Numbered from the stretch's first letter, positions 1 through 13,477 are shown. The stretch is DNA of 64,000 nucleotides from Ampelocalamus luodianensis (GCA_036346255.1 CM070633.1:24366001-24430000); one strand, 5' to 3'. Notes: generated from the sequence alone by a model not told the origin. Numbers and translations: made by a program.

Positions 1-756
1 GCTCTTGCCGCCTATCGCCTTGAGGCGCGCTAGTGCGTGGTGGGACAACTATACCGCCATGCACCGGATGGGGAAGTTCCATCATGGGGCGAGTTCATGC
101 GCCTTCGAGGAGGCTCACATTCTGAGGGGTTATGTTGATCAAGCAACAGCAGTTCCTTGCCCCGAAGCAAGGAAAGAAGACCGTCTCGAGTACCTCCAGA
201 GTTCAACTCCTGGCCCGCTATGCCCTGCATGATGTATCCACCGATGCTCGCGCCTTGGCACGCTTCATGGGCGGCTTGACAGAGGAGATGCGTTGGCTTT
301 AGCGCACATGATTTCCGCAATTTCAGCATCTTGTGAACAAGGCCATAGTTGTGGAGCATAAGAGTGTGGCAGTGGAGGAGTCCAGAAGAGGAGGAGGCAG
401 CCCACTCTCGCCTAGTAGCAGTTTCTCAGCAGCGCCCGGCCACCCGGGCACTCGCTCGTGCCCCAAGACCACCGAGGCCTCTCGTGGTACCTCCACGACC
501 CTCCGCACTGATGGCGAGCGGAACAACGGGGTAAGAACTCCTGCACGATGGGGCATACAAGCCCAATGTCACTGTTTCCATTGTGGTCGCCAGGCCACTA
601 TGCACACCACCGCCGCCAACAGCGAGGAATGCCCTGCACTTATCGAGCTCCTACTCCACCACCGTGGCGAGACCTTCACCACCTCCGAGGGCAGCATCTA
701 CCCTCCTCGATTCCAGACGTGGTCGAGTGAACCACGCCACCGCCGAGGAGGCTAGC
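1..756 (+). pseudogene. gypsy1 gag remnant
   Basis: Gag capsid and nucleocapsid of a chromovirus, which would package element RNA. The pieces lie in three frames. A WWDNYTAMH segment lies near 40-65 and a DRLEYLQ segment near 180-205. LVNKAIVVEHKSVAVEESR runs from about 326 to 382. A zinc-knuckle start (CFHCG) lies near 573-587, with its second half displaced to another frame. The start codon is left of the window. At least three frame changes are needed to follow the protein, so as written it is not functional. Several of them lie in CTG/CAG-rich spots where this assembly looks unreliable (see findings). Confidence 0.75.
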
Positions 757-1977
757 GACGCTCGGATGTCGCTTTGGGTACACTTCGTTAATTCTTGTCC
801 TGCATCAGTTTTATTCGATTCAGGGGCATCTCATTCATTCATCAAAGAACAATATGCTGCACTTAATCAATTTGAAATAGTCAAACTTCAGCCACCTTAT
901 CAAATTCAATCACCGGGATCGGTTTTCCAAACCGATCAAGTCTGCCGGGGCGTAAAAGTGGAAATTCAAAATATCAACTTCTTCGCAAATTTAATTGTGA
1001 TAAATTCAGTAGGTATTGATGTGATATTAGGGATGGATTGGCTGTCCAAAAATCAGGGAAAGATCGATTGTGCTCAACGGTCCATTTCAGTCACTAGCGA
1101 AGATGGTAGTCAGGTCATTTTTGCACCTTCAGTTGGCAGTTCTCATCTCTATGCTTTGGAAGCTAGTACCTCTCTTGAAATTGAGAAAGTTTCGGTGGTA
1201 TGTGAATATCCAGATGTATTCCCTGAAGAACTCCCAGGCATGCCTCCAGACCGTGAAGTTGAATTCATCATTGAGCTTGCACCCGGTACTGCGCCGATAT
1301 CAAAGCGGCCATATCGGATGCCTCCAAATGAGTTGGTAGAATTGAAAGCACAACTCCAAAAACTTCAAGATAAGGGTTTCATCCGGCCAAGCTCCTCACC
1401 TTGGGGATGCCCGGCCATCTTTGTTAAGAAGAAAGACAAGAGCTTGCGGATGTGTGTTGACTACCGTCCGTTGAATGAAGTCACTATTAAGAACAAGTAT
1501 CCACTTCCGCGGATTGATGACCTGTTCGACCAACTTAGTGGAGCCCAAGTGTTCTCCAAAATTGACTTGAGGATGGGTTACCATCAAATCAAGGTCAGGA
1601 CAGAGGACATTCCGAAGACAGCTTTCTCTACTCGGTATGGTCTATACGAGTACACTGTTATGTCTTTTGGATTGACTAATGCACCTGCTTATTTCATGAA
1701 CCTCATGAACTCGGTTTTCATGGAGTATTTGGACCAGTTCGTCGTTGTATTTATTGATGACATCCTTATTTACTCCAAGTCCGACGAAGAACACGAGAAA
1801 CACCTGAGACTTGTGTTGGAAAAGCTTCGTCAGCATCAACTCTATGCCAAATTCAGCAAATGTGAATTTTGGCTACGTAAAGTGAGTTTCTTGGGTCATG
1901 TACTCTCCAAGGGTGGTGTCATTTGTTGATCCAAGTAAGGTGCAGGATGTCCGAATCGAAACAACCAAAGAGCGCCA
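583..1977 (+). pseudogene. gypsy1 pol, 5' part: aspartic protease and reverse transcriptase
   Basis: This frame is open from 583 to 1929 and is the best preserved part of gypsy1. The aspartic protease active site reads LFDSGASHSFI near 811-843, followed by ILGMDWLS near 1025-1050. The RT domain begins around PYRMPPNEL (near 1309-1335) and includes VDYRPLNEVT, YPLPRIDDLFDQL, FSKIDLRMGYHQI and SFGLTNAP. The catalytic FIDD lies at 1750-1761 and FLGHVLSKGGV near 1890-1920. The 583 ATG is not a natural start, because the protein would be made as part of a gag-pol polyprotein. A frame slip after 1920 and then the nested insertion end it; the RNase H half resumes at 13478. Confidence 0.92.
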
Positions 1978-1982
1978 CCGAT

Positions 1983-4842
1983 CGTAACACCTCAGACCCA
2001 CATTACCTCGAATGCTACTAAACCACTCTCTGACTAGCCAATAATTTCAAGATAATTAATTCGCAACATCTCTAGACAAAAAGCATTAAGCGGAAGCATA
2101 AACATCTAAGGGAATAAAGATAACGGTAACAAGTTCAATAATTAAACAACCTCTAGCAGATTAATCAAAGAATGGTTCACAAGTCCATCCTTATTAAATA
2201 ACATAATCCTCCACAAATAGTTAAGCATTTGGCTAGAATTTCATCGACTTTATTACAACATGAGTTGATGAACCATGTGCATTATTGTGGTGCCGCTCTA
2301 CCCATCCCATGAATGCTCAACAATCACCAGTAGGGGAAAGAAAACAAGGGTGAGATAAAAATCTCAGCAAGCAAACTGTTTACCCTGGCTATTCGGACTA
2401 CAAACAAACATACAACATCATTAAAGTATCCAAATATCCACACCCATAATGTGAATCCACATTCATTTACCACCAATTAAACTACAAAGATATTAAGCAT
2501 CAATATCCAATCCCCATAATGATCACAATTATAGCCTCAACCATATTTACTACCAATGATAGTAAAATATTAACAATTGAATCTTGATCAACTGCTCCAT
2601 GTTAATCACCACTACCACTACCAATGACAATAAAGTATTAGCGTGTTTTACCTCATAACTTTACTATTTCTCGCATCCACAACTGCTATCCACAATTACC
2701 ACAAGAGAGAAGAATCTCATGCCACAACCACAACCTCTACCATACCACAAGGGGTGAACCCCATTCCACAACCACAACCACATTACTCATACCACAAGAG
2801 ACTCTCATGAGTCAATTTCACATTGCAACCTGTGAAGTTGCGTTTGTTTGCAAAAATAACTTCACCTCAATATCTTGCACAAGTATGCAAATGATCTTTC
2901 CACAATGTAATGCATATGTATGCTATGCTCCACCGCACCTTTACCCAACAAGGTAAAGGTATGCATCGTCTACTGACAATGCACGATGTTGTACCGTGCA
3001 CGATCGCGCTATAAGCGCGACATCCACAATGCAAATGTCATGATATGTCATGAATGATATGATAATCATAAACCACAAGAATTTAACCACGAAGGTCAAC
3101 AACATACTCATCATGAATATTTTCTCATAATCCACATGTGTCTCATTAAGCACAATACCATCGTGTCATAAGACCATTACCACATAACCCACACCGATTC
3201 ACCAAGATCAAAATCAATCGATATAGATGGAACTCTATCACATAGACCACCACATGATCATCATGAAAATAACCACAAGGAATTAACAACATGTCCACCT
3301 TGAGTTTATTTTCATATTCCATAATTGGCTCATTAAGCGAATTACCACGATACTACGCAAACTCATCCAAACATAGCAATTGATTAATATCCGCTACCAC
3401 ATTTTTACTTGGAAAACATGTAACCATGGCATATCATTTAACATTACGTCAATCATGCATAGTGCAACTAGTAAGAAAACGGGTTAAACCGTAGCACAAC
3501 CGCTACATTTACTTGCCTTCCACGATGCGACGCGTTAGCCGCAAAGCTGATACTCCTAAACCTGAGGTTTCACCTCCTAAACAGGTAAAATAATTTCAAT
3601 TAAGACATAATATACTCAGCGCTACTAATCGGCATTCTACAACGCTTACTTGACGACTCAAAACGAGTTTACAAAGCTGAAACCGAAAACAACGTTTCCT
3701 GCCATATACTGATTCTGGACAGCAGCACGGTAAATGACATAACTCATGAACTGGAAGTCAAAATGAGGTAAACCCAATTTCTGTAGATTCTTAACTGAAT
3801 AATCTACAATACTCTAGTTGACACGATAAACCAATTCGGCCATAATATTAGGCTAACCATTGTCTGAACTTTCAGTACAGAAACTGCCTACACAATCGAA
3901 CAGCAAAACTAAAATGACCATAACTTTTAATAGGTAACTCCAAATTGATCGTTCTTTATCAATCTGAAAAGGTTATCGAATTACCTACAATAACCTAGTT
4001 GGGTGAACTTTCAGATTCTACCAAATTCCCTTTCATATTTTAAGAAATAACCAGACAGATTATTCTCGTCAGATTTCTGGCAGCAGATAATAAAATGATC
4101 ATAACTTTTGACTCAGACCTCCGAATCGAGTGATCTTCGTGGCCACCGAAAGCTAAGAACATTATCTAAATAACTCTAGGAGATCAAAATCCCTAATTCT
4201 GCCTCTAAACACACGAAACAAGCCGCGCAAGAAACTGGACATAATTGAATTTGTAGCGGCAGCAATTCAATCCAATCAAACCAATCGAATTCGCATCTAA
4301 TACAACTTAGACAGCAAAGAACGCTCTCGTTACCCTTGTAGAACCTTGGGAAACGCTGGTTGAATCCATGAAGAAGATCCCTTCTTCTCCTCCTTTCTCT
4401 CCCTTCTTCTTCCTCCCAAGACCCGTAGCAAGGAGCAGAAAAGGGGCGACATGGAGGGCGTGGCAGCAAAGGGAGGAGGGTTGCTACAGGGGCGGTGGGT
4501 ACTGTAGCTGCGTGCTCAGATAAAAAAACCTAGGGTTTGGTTGGCCCTTCTTAAACCAACTTCCCACTTGGGCCAAACAACTTGGGCAAAGCCCAAGATT
4601 AAATCTCCTCTAAAAACTGATTTCTCTGTTTAATTCTGTTAAATACCTTTCTCATTTCAATTAATTCTCTAATGTTAAACAGGATATTACATAATCACGA
4701 TGGATACTTTCTGTTAAGAGAAATCCTCTCTAAACTATATTGCACTTGAAAATTCAATAAATTTCTCTTCCCGAATAATAATTCTCTATCGATTAATTTT
4801 TATTAATCCGATTCTTCCCTTCTCACACTTAGGAGTATTACA
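1983..4842 (-). repeat. 3' LTR of the minus-strand element
   Basis: On the minus strand it runs from TGTAATACTCC at 4842 to a degraded GGTGTTACG at 1983. It is colinear with 10598-13477 except for many 1-3 base differences, mostly at CNG sites. It contains three repeats of a roughly 181-bp unit, with CATAAC anchors at 3738, 3919 and 4100. A cluster of short hairpins lies at 2749-3018, for example an 8-bp stem with a 6-base loop at 2938-2959 and GCGCT/AGCGC at 3006-3018. An open stretch at 4176-4469 has a counterpart in the other LTR and is not taken as a gene. Confidence 0.92.
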
Positions 4843-4855
4843 TTCTTCCCACCTT
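4843..4855 (-). other. Polypurine tract of the minus-strand element
   Basis: Read on the minus strand this is AAGGTGGGAAGAA, directly before the LTR that starts TGTAATACT. This is the expected position and composition of the plus-strand DNA primer in an LTR retrotransposon. Confidence 0.8.
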
Positions 4856-4936
4856 AAAAGGATTAGCCTCGAATCCAACTCTCTGAACCACAAAGAAAAG
4901 AACAACAAGCAAACAAACAACCCAAACTAGGTGTAC

Positions 4937-5371
4937 TCACCACCTCGAAGAGCTCGGGTACTTCTTTCGCAAAAGATCCTCCGGCTCCCACGTAGCCTCT
5001 CTCTCCGACTGATTCGTCCAAAGGACCTTCACATACTTGATGGTCTTATCCCTCAAGACCCGCTCTGACGTATCCAAGATACGAACTGGCCGACGCTCCA
5101 AAGTGAGATCCTGCTCCACTGTGACCTGTTCTAGGTCAAGCTTGTGTTCTGGATCCCACAAGTATTTCCTCAGCATAGACACATGGAAAACATTGTGCAC
5201 ACCACTCAAAGAGTTTGGCAACTCCAAACGATAAGCCAAACTACCCACCCGAGCAACCACTGGAAAAGTACCGATGTACCGCGGGCTAAGCTTCCCGGTG
5301 GTACCAAAATGAACAATACCCTTGGTTGGAGACACCCAAAGGAGCACAAGGCTTCCCACCGCAAACTCCAA
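4937..5371 (-). pseudogene. Integrase C-terminus with chromodomain, the only pol remnant of the minus-strand element
   Basis: A 144-codon open stretch. On the minus strand it begins in the integrase GPY/F region (SPRYIGTFPVVARVGSLAYR, then SGVHNVFHVSMLRKYL). It ends in a chromodomain (TIKYVKVLWTNQ, then EATWEPEDLL). Upstream residues of the same domain can be followed to about 5408 in another frame, beyond which the sequence is AT-rich and non-coding. The catalytic core and zinc-binding part are absent, so it cannot integrate DNA. In chromoviruses the chromodomain directs integration toward heterochromatin. Whether this isolated tail is ever made is unknown; it may simply be what remained after internal replacement. 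Confidence 0.85.
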
Positions 5372-5590
5372 TTCTCGGCGCCGAACATCCGCTTAATTCT
5401 TTTGTCGCCCCGAGCACCAATGAGTCTGCCATTTTGGCAAAATTTCCATAATAACTATTAAGACCACCTTCTCAAACCATCCTCTTTCTTAAAACACTTT
5501 TCTCTTATTAAATAAACTCATGATAACACACTATACCCATTGTCAAGAATTTGATCACAAATTCCACTCACATCATTCTACTAGAAGCAC

Positions 5591-7917
5591 TGTAATACCC
5601 GATTATTCGATATCGAATGCTGTAAGATTAGAGAGGAAATAAGTTAAAATTCAGAATTTTAGGAGAAGTATGGGCCGCCAACCCATATTCGAGAAGAGGA
5701 GCCACCATAGTGGCCAAAGGCCCATGAGTGGGCCGCAGCCCATTAGAAGGCAAGGGGGAGGGGACCAAACCCTAGCCCCATTTGCTACAGTAGCCGCCGT
5801 GCTACAGTAGCCCGTGCTACAGATAGCGGCGTGCTACAGTGCCTCGCCGCTTGCTGCTCCTCCTCTCCCGGCGCCATCTTTCCTGCTGCTTGTGGCCGAC
5901 CGTGGGAAGAAGAAGAAGAGGAAGGAAGAGAGGATTGAAGGAGAATTTCTTCGTGGGATTTGATCAGCGATCTCCGATAGTTCTACAAGGGTAATGATCG
6001 ATTTCCCTCGCTGTTTAGGTTGTTTCAGATGCGAATTCGATTAGTTTGATTGGATTGAATTGCTGCCGTTAGAATTTCAGTTCTGTCCTGAATGTTGCGT
6101 GGCCTGTTTCGTGATCTTAGAGGCCGAATTTGGGTTGTCCATCTCCTAGAGTTTTGTAGATATTGATCTTAGCTTTCGGCGGCCGCCAAGAACACTAAAT
6201 TCCGACTTTCGAGTCAAAAGTTATGATAGATTTACTATCTGCTGTCCAGAATCCTGACGAGAATTAGCAGTCTCTGTATAGGTTGATTTATGGCCTAGTT
6301 AGAGGGTGATTCAGAGGTCTTGCCCATAACAAATTTTGAAGGTGATATCACTAGCTTTCAGTATTGATAAAGAAAACTTCATTTGGAGTTATAGATCAAA
6401 AGTTATGCACTTTTCTTTGTGACTGTCCAGATTGTATGTCAGTCTGTCCAGATTGTATGTCAGTTTCTATCTTTAGTTTTGACCCGTGTGCCACTTTTTG
6501 TTAAAGGCAAAATTTGAATGTTGTGCCAACTAGTTTATTGTAGATAATTTCTTAACCTTTTCAGATTGTTAAAGAATGTCCAATTTGGAGTTGTACAACA
6601 AAAGTTATAGATATTTTAATTTAGCCGATATTTCTATCTATTAATCCAGTCAACAGATTTGAGCCGTGGGCCAAATTTTATTAGAAGCAAAATCTGAACT
6701 TTTGCCCAACCAGAGTATTGTAGATATGTCAGTTAAGAATCCATGGAAATTGGTCTCACCTCATTCCGAGTTCCAGACCAATAGATATGTCAATTACCGT
6801 GCTGCTGTCCAGAATTAAGTTATGTCAGAAATTGTTGATTTCATTTTAAGTTTTGTATTAATGACTAGAGTCATCAGGGAAGCAGTGTTTACCATCGATT
6901 AGTAGTGTTGGGTATATTATGTGCTTATTGAAATTATTTTACTTGTTTAGGAGGTGAAGCCTCGGGTTTAGGAGTACCACCTTTGCCGACTAACGCGTCG
7001 CATCGTGGAAGGCAAGTACATTGCCACCCTTAATGATTGTGATTGATGAATGTTTATATGGTCATGCTGTGATTTGGTATGATACGAGAGAAGATGGATT
7101 GTCTATGTTCTTTCATTATGCATGTTTCATCCACGAAAGTGGATTGCAAGTCCCACCATTCCAATGTGGGCAGTGTTGGACATTGTCATATCCCGTCCAC
7201 GGGAGTGGATTTGAAAGACCCATTAATTCCGAATGGGCATGTAAGACCCATTAACTCCAAGATGGGCAATGTTGGACACCGTATGAAACGTTCTTCATAC
7301 GGAAGTGGATCCCGCATTTTTGTTAAGATGCGGGCTTGAGTGAACACCGACGGGTGTTTCACGGCTATACCGTATATGCATGTGTGCAGTCCATTCCTTT
7401 GATTTTGAGCATTCATATCATGTTTTCATTTGTAATCGGTTGTGATGTGATCGAAACGATGATGAGTTTGTCTTATTCATATTGAATGATTATCTTATTG
7501 ATAATCGTACTTTGAGTCATGGACTCACTCTTGCGTTGTTTGTTTATTTTAGGTAACCCCGATGTTGGCTCTTGGGAGGAGTAGACACGCACTACTTGTT
7601 CACAACATCAAATTCATGTTCAAGTCTAAATTTTAGTTCCATATTTCATTCGTTAACGATGAACTGTAACAATTAAATTATAATTGGAGAAGGAAGGATA
7701 CCTTCTCCACGGATGTTGATTTATTACTGCGTGTGAACCTTCTTTATTGATGTTCATATTAAATAACTTAGAAGGTGAAGGAAGGATACCTTCACCATGT
7801 CCTGTTTATCTTAATGCTGTCTTTAGTTGATATACTTGTTTCAAGTTCTTCCGCATTATGGATGTATGTTAGATGTTTTAGGTGACATCTTGGCTTCCGG
7901 ATAGCCAGGGTGTTACA
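5591..7917 (+). mobile_element. Solo LTR (2.3-kb family) nested in the minus-strand element
   Basis: It starts TGTAATACCCG and ends GGTGTTACA, and it is flanked by the perfect duplication AGCAC (5586-5590 and 7918-7922). No internal domain lies next to it, so it is a solo LTR left by LTR-LTR recombination. It carries the roughly 181-bp repeat (GTTATG or variants at 6220, 6402, 6604 and 6784). It also has a dense hairpin array at 7125-7345, for example CCGTATGAA/TTCATACGG and CCCGCAT/ATGCGGG. GCTACAGTAGCC-type repeats lie near 5790-5840, in what is likely the promoter-proximal part. Confidence 0.92.
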
Positions 7918-7922
7918 AGCAC

Positions 7923-10584
7923 AACGGTATCTTTTGCAAACAGAACCCAACAACAGAAGAGTAAAGAACTCTCAAGCATCACACTAGCAACCAGCTTTCC
8001 TTCAAAGGACCACGATCCAAATCAAAGGATTCACCACAAAATATTTCTACTCGTCAAGTAGACAATTGGAGAACCACACCACATAAGCTAAGAGTGAAAA
8101 AAAAAATCACTCGACAAACCAAAACAATCAATTTCTTTTCCTAACTGGAAAAGACTACGCCTCAACATACGTCAACTCAATTTGGAAATGGTCTCTGCCA
8201 AAAACACACAGCAAAAACAAGAATCAAGAGAGCATCGCACTACTTGACAAACAATAATTTCCCAATTCATTCCTTTTAATAATTTAACTTCCTTGAACCA
8301 AGGATTTTCAAATCATTACCCAACACACCAACTCATTTATCTCAAGTTGGCCACCTCAACAATTAGCTCAATTGAGTACATCATCTACACCATTGTAGAT
8401 AGACTCTACTGGCCCCGCAAATCATACTCTAACCCAAAACCACGACCAACAAAAGGCTTCGCAACCCACAACAATTACCATGTTCTTAGAAGAAGAGGTA
8501 AGAAGAAATAAATTCGACAGATGAAAATGGTCATCATCACAAGAGCCAAAAGACCAAAAGAAAAAAAGCAATGAGGTTGGAAAACACAAGATAAGATCAA
8601 CTGTACCTCAAATACTTCTAGTACAACTTTTCCTTTCAATAAGAAGCAATTTTCTTTGATTAAAACATCCCGCCATTTCCAACAAAGGATGCTTGAAGAC
8701 CACAACACGAGATTCAGATAAAACCAAAAGATCATTCAACATGTCACTTTACTCAAAGCAACCTCGGCTATCACACAAGTCATAAGGTACAAAAGGTTCC
8801 AACAGTAAATCTCACACCCTTCAATGCAATTAGTATTATGGAATTAACAAATTCCTTTATTTTATTTTTTAAAACATTCAACACAATAATCACAACTACA
8901 TGCTATCGATTGTATTCACAACAAGAAAAACATTCTTTGCAAAAAAAAATCAACATATCATCCCACTCCTTCATACTTTTCCAAAAGGAACATCATAAAT
9001 CACTTCATCATGCTCTTATTATCCAAATAAGATTCCAACTACTTGATCTAGTTAAACCTAGTGCATAAGCCATCATATTAAAACAAACTCTTTAACAAGA
9101 TGATATTAGAACATAACAACTTCACAAAACATGCTAGTATGAATCTCTTATTAGATTCCATACATTTATCTCGTACTGATGCTCAACTCTAGTTTAGCAA
9201 AGGTAATTACACTCTAGCCATTCTTGTCAATAATTGACTATTAATTTTTCATCAAGATAGTATTAATGATCCTATCTCTAATTTTGCAATCCCAAAGACA
9301 ATAAAGAGCACAGATTCGATACTCCACCTTATGTTAAGATATTAAAAAAAATAAAATAACTTTAAACATCAATAATACCAGCTTTATGAGACAAGATTCC
9401 AAAAGTCAATACATCAGCCTGTATCCATTTCTTTATACATATTTCAACAATTTAGCATGGTAAAAGTTACATAAATTTAACAGATTGTACATGCTCATCA
9501 AGTATGTAAAGAGAGGACATATAAAAGGTTAATCTTATTAAGGCAATATTCCAACACCTCCTTACTTGACCATCCCGAATGGTCGATTAATTACTTAAGA
9601 TCAATCAATCCAATATATCCAACAAGTTGGGAAAATTAAACAACTACAATAATCAAAACAATTGTTTTTCATATTCCTTGATAAATGCATGAGTTCTACA
9701 CATGTATCGCTAAATTTCTTAGTCACAGATCTTCAACAAACTACCACAGACAACATCATATTAATCGACTTCACTTCTAAAGATGTTAGTAGAACTTAAT
9801 GATGTACCACACTAACTTTTCAACTTGATAATTCACAATCTATCAATTATTTACATAATTTCCACCTACTACTTAAACACAACAAAACATCACAAAGGGG
9901 TTTTAACACTCCTTCTAGAGAGAAATCAAACTTCAAAAGTCGAAATAACTCAGAAGAAATGCATAGAGTCAATGCTTCCACAAGTTAATGAACTTCCCAC
10001 ATAAAGCTTTGATTCTCTTTAAAAAAAAAAATCAAACGAAATACAAGAGTCATGTTTTCCAGCAAGAAAGATGGAACAACACGGAAAATACTAGTCTCTC
10101 CAAAAGCACTGCTCACGAGCAGTCAAACAACCCATCAATCAGAAAGAAACAATACTTGGCCTCAAGAACAATTAGAGGCCTAATGACAACCAACAACCGC
10201 AATAAACAGCTAACCCGAGAGAAAATCATTAACTGTAATAGACCAAGAATCGGCCAACATCAATTCAAGGAGGATAACACTTTTCTAAGAAACTTACCCA
10301 AGACATCCGCAACTAAGTTACCCGAGGTAACTGCATCAAAATCCCCGTACTACGAACGAGGTATAAACTGGCAATGCCCAAGGCAACAACTGCAATCCCT
10401 ACCTCATATCATTGACTATCCTCACTCAAAGCGATCATATAAACAAATCATAAACATACAAGATTATCTCCAAGCATGAATCATCAATATAACATGTCAA
10501 AGCTTGAATGCAATGCTTGTCCCATCCCATCCCTCTGCACTGTGTGTCAATTTAATATTTTTAATTACCACGGACCTAAAGCCC
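7923..10584 (-). other. Non-coding interior of the minus-strand element
   Basis: About 2.7 kb of AT-rich sequence between the solo LTR and the primer binding site. I looked on both strands for gag zinc knuckles, DSGA protease, xxDD RT and DDE integrase motifs and saw none. The longest open stretch (9988-10479, plus strand) is antisense to the element and has low-complexity composition. This resembles the internal regions of LARD-type non-autonomous LTR elements. Confidence 0.6.
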
Positions 10585-10597
10585 GCTCGATACCAAC
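10585..10597 (-). other. Primer binding site of the minus-strand element
   Basis: On the minus strand it reads GTTGGTATCGAGC, immediately downstream of the 5' LTR. It matches the initiator-tRNA-Met complement TGGTATCAGAGC except that CAG reads CG. The identical difference occurs in gypsy2 (34929-34941). Confidence 0.8.
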
Positions 10598-13477
10598 TGT
10601 AACACCTCAGACCCACATTACCGAATGCTACTAAACCACTCTGACTAGCCAATAATTTCAAGATAATTAATTCGCAACATCTCTAGACAAAAAGCATTAA
10701 GCGGAAGCATAAACATCTAAGGGAATAAAGATAACGGTAACAAGTTCAATAATTAAACAACCTCTAGCAGATTAATCAAAGAATGGTTCACAAGTCCATC
10801 CTTATTAAATAACATAATCCTCCACAAATAGTTAAGCATTTGGCTAGAATTTCATCGACTTTATTACAACATGAGTTGATGAACCATGTGCATTATTGTG
10901 GTGCCGCTCTACCCATCCCATGAATGCTCAACAATCACTGTAGGGGGAAAGAAAACAAGGGTGAGATAAAAATCTCAAGAAGCAAACTATTTACCCGGCT
11001 ATTCAGACTACAAACAAACATACAACATCATTAAAGTATCCAAATATCCACACCCATAATGTGAATCCACATTCATTTACCAGCCAATTAAACTACAAAG
11101 ATATTAAGCATCAATATCCAATCCCCATAATGATCACAATTATAGCCTCAACCATATTTACTACCAATGATAGTAAAATATTAACAATTGAATCTTGATC
11201 AACTGCTCCATGTTAATCACCACTACCACTACCAATGACAATAAAGTATTAGCGTGTTTTACCTCATAACTTTACTATTTCTCGCATCCACAACAGCTAT
11301 CCACAATTACCACAAGAGAGAAGAATCTCATGCCACAACCACAACCTCTACCATACCACAAGGGGTGAACCCCATTCCACAACCACAACCACATTACTCA
11401 TACCACAAGAGACTCTCATGAGTCAATTTCCACATTGCAACTGTGAAGTTGCGTTTGTTTGCAAAAAAATAACTTCACCTCAATATCTTGCACAAGTATG
11501 CAAATGATCTTTCCACAATGTAATGCATATGTATGCTATGCTCCACTGCACCTTTACCCAACAAGGTAAAGGTATGCATCGTGCTACGGCAATGCACGAT
11601 GTTGTACCGGTACGGTCGCGGCTATAAGCGGCGACATCCACAATGCAAATGTCATGATATGTCATGAATGATATGATAATCATAAACCACAAGAATTTAA
11701 CCACGAAGGTCAACAACATACTCATCATGAATATTTTCTCATAATCCACATGTGTCTCATTAAGCACAATACCATCGTGTCATAAGACCATTACCACATA
11801 ACCCACACCGATTCACCAAGATCAAAATCAATCGATATAGATGGAACTCTATCACATAGACCACCACATGATCATCATGAAAATAACCACAAGGAATTAA
11901 CAACATGTCCACCTTGAGTTTATTTTCATATTCATAATTGGCTCATTAAGCGAATTACCACGATACTACCCAAACTCATCCAAACATAGCAATTGATTAA
12001 TATCTGGCTACCACATTTTTACTTGGAAAACATGTAACCATGGCATATCATTTAACATTACGTCAATCATGCATAGTGCAACTAGTAAGAAAAACGGGTT
12101 AAACCGTAGCACAACCGCTACATTTACTTGCCTTCCACGATGCGACGCGTTAGCCGGCAAAGCTGATACTCCTAAACCTGAGGTTTCACCTCCTAAACAG
12201 GTAAAATAATTTCAATTAAGACATAATATACTCAGCGCTACTAATCGGCATTCTACAACGCTTACTTGACGACTCAAAACGAGTTTACAAAGCTGAAACC
12301 GAAAAACAACGTTTCCTGCCATATACTGATTCTGGACAGCAGCACGGTAAATGACATAACTCATGAACTGGAAGTCAAAATGAGGTAAACCCAATTTCTG
12401 TAGATTCTTAACTGAATAATCTACAATACTCTAGTTGACACGATAAACCAATTCGGCCATAATATTAGGCTAACCATTGTCTGAACTTTCAGTACAGAAA
12501 CTGCCTACACAATCGAACAGCAAAACTAAAATGAACATAACTTTTAATAGGTAACTCCAAATTGATCGTTCTTTATCAATCTGAAAAGGTTATCGAATTA
12601 CCTACAATAACCTAGTTGGGTGAACTTTCAGATTCTACCAAATTCCCTTTCATATTTTAAGAAATAACCAGACAGATTATTCTCGTCAGATTTCTGGCAG
12701 CAGATAATAAAATGATCATAACTTTTGACTCAGACCTCCGAATCGAGTGATCTTCGCGGCCACCGAAAGCTAAGAACATTATCTAAATAACTCTAGGAGA
12801 TCAAAATCCCTAATTCTGCTTCTAAACACACGAAACAAGCCGCGCAAGAAACTGGACATAATTGAATTTGTAGCGGCAGCAATTCAATCCAATCAAACCA
12901 ATCGAATTCGCATCTAATACAACTTAGACAGCAAAGAACGCCTCTCGTTACCCTTGTAGAACCTTGGGGAAACGCTGGTTGAATCCATGAAGAAGATCCC
13001 CTTCTTCTCCTCCTTTCTCTCCCTTCTTCTTCCTCCCGAAGACCAGTAGCAAGGAGCAGCAAAAGGGGCGACATGGAGGGCGTGGCAGCAAAGGGGAGGA
13101 GGGTTGCTACAGGGGCGGTGGGTACTGTAGCTGCGTGCTACAGTAAAAAAAAACCTAGGGTTTGGTTGGCCCCTTCTTAAACCAACTTCCCACTTGGGCC
13201 AAACAACTTGGGCCGAAAGCCCAAGATTAAATCTCCTCTAAAAAACTGATTTCTCTGTTTAATTCCTGTTAAATACCCTTCTCATTTCAATTAATTCTCT
13301 AATGTTAAACAGGATATTACATAATCACTGATGGATACTTTCCTGTTAAGAGAAATCCCTCTCTAAACTATATTGCACTTGAAAATTCAATAAATTTCTC
13401 TTCCCCGAATAATAATTCTCTATCGATTAATTTTTATTAATCCGATTCTTCCCTTCTCACACTTCCGGAGTATTACA
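10598..13477 (-). repeat. 5' LTR of the minus-strand element
   Basis: Sister of 1983-4842, 2880 versus 2860 bp. It ends TGTAACACC on the left and TATTACA on the right in plus orientation. It carries the roughly 181-bp unit at 12355, 12536 and 12717, in perfect register with its sister. The open stretch at 12793-13074 is the LTR counterpart of 4176-4469 and is not a gene. Confidence 0.92.

Larger units (their letters stand above)
1983..13477 (-). mobile_element. Minus-strand LTR retrotransposon nested in gypsy1 (non-autonomous in structure)
   Basis: Two near-identical LTRs in reverse orientation (10598-13477 is the 5' LTR, 1983-4842 the 3' LTR) flank an interior with a minus-strand primer binding site next to the 5' LTR and a purine tract next to the 3' LTR. 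The target duplication is CCGAT/CCGAC. The first base of the left LTR has changed from T to C. A solo LTR (5591-7917) is inserted in the interior. Without it the interior is only about 3.4 kb, and the only recognisable coding is an integrase C-terminus with chromodomain at 4937-5408. No protease, RT or RNase H motif was seen, so it probably depended on proteins of a related autonomous element. Confidence 0.9.

Noticed and set aside
1..1929. Endogenous pararetrovirus (caulimovirus-like) as source of the RT
   Set aside because: The protease-RT-RNase H-integrase-chromodomain order, LTRs and polypurine tract show a Ty3/gypsy chromovirus.
4176..4469. 97-codon minus-strand open stretch also seen at 12793-13074
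   Set aside because: It is duplicated because it lies in both LTRs; it changes frame between copies and has no domain.
9988..10479. 163-codon open stretch on the plus strand
   Set aside because: It is antisense to the minus-strand element interior, has no recognisable domain, and has the Asn/Lys/Gln-rich composition expected of AT-rich DNA.
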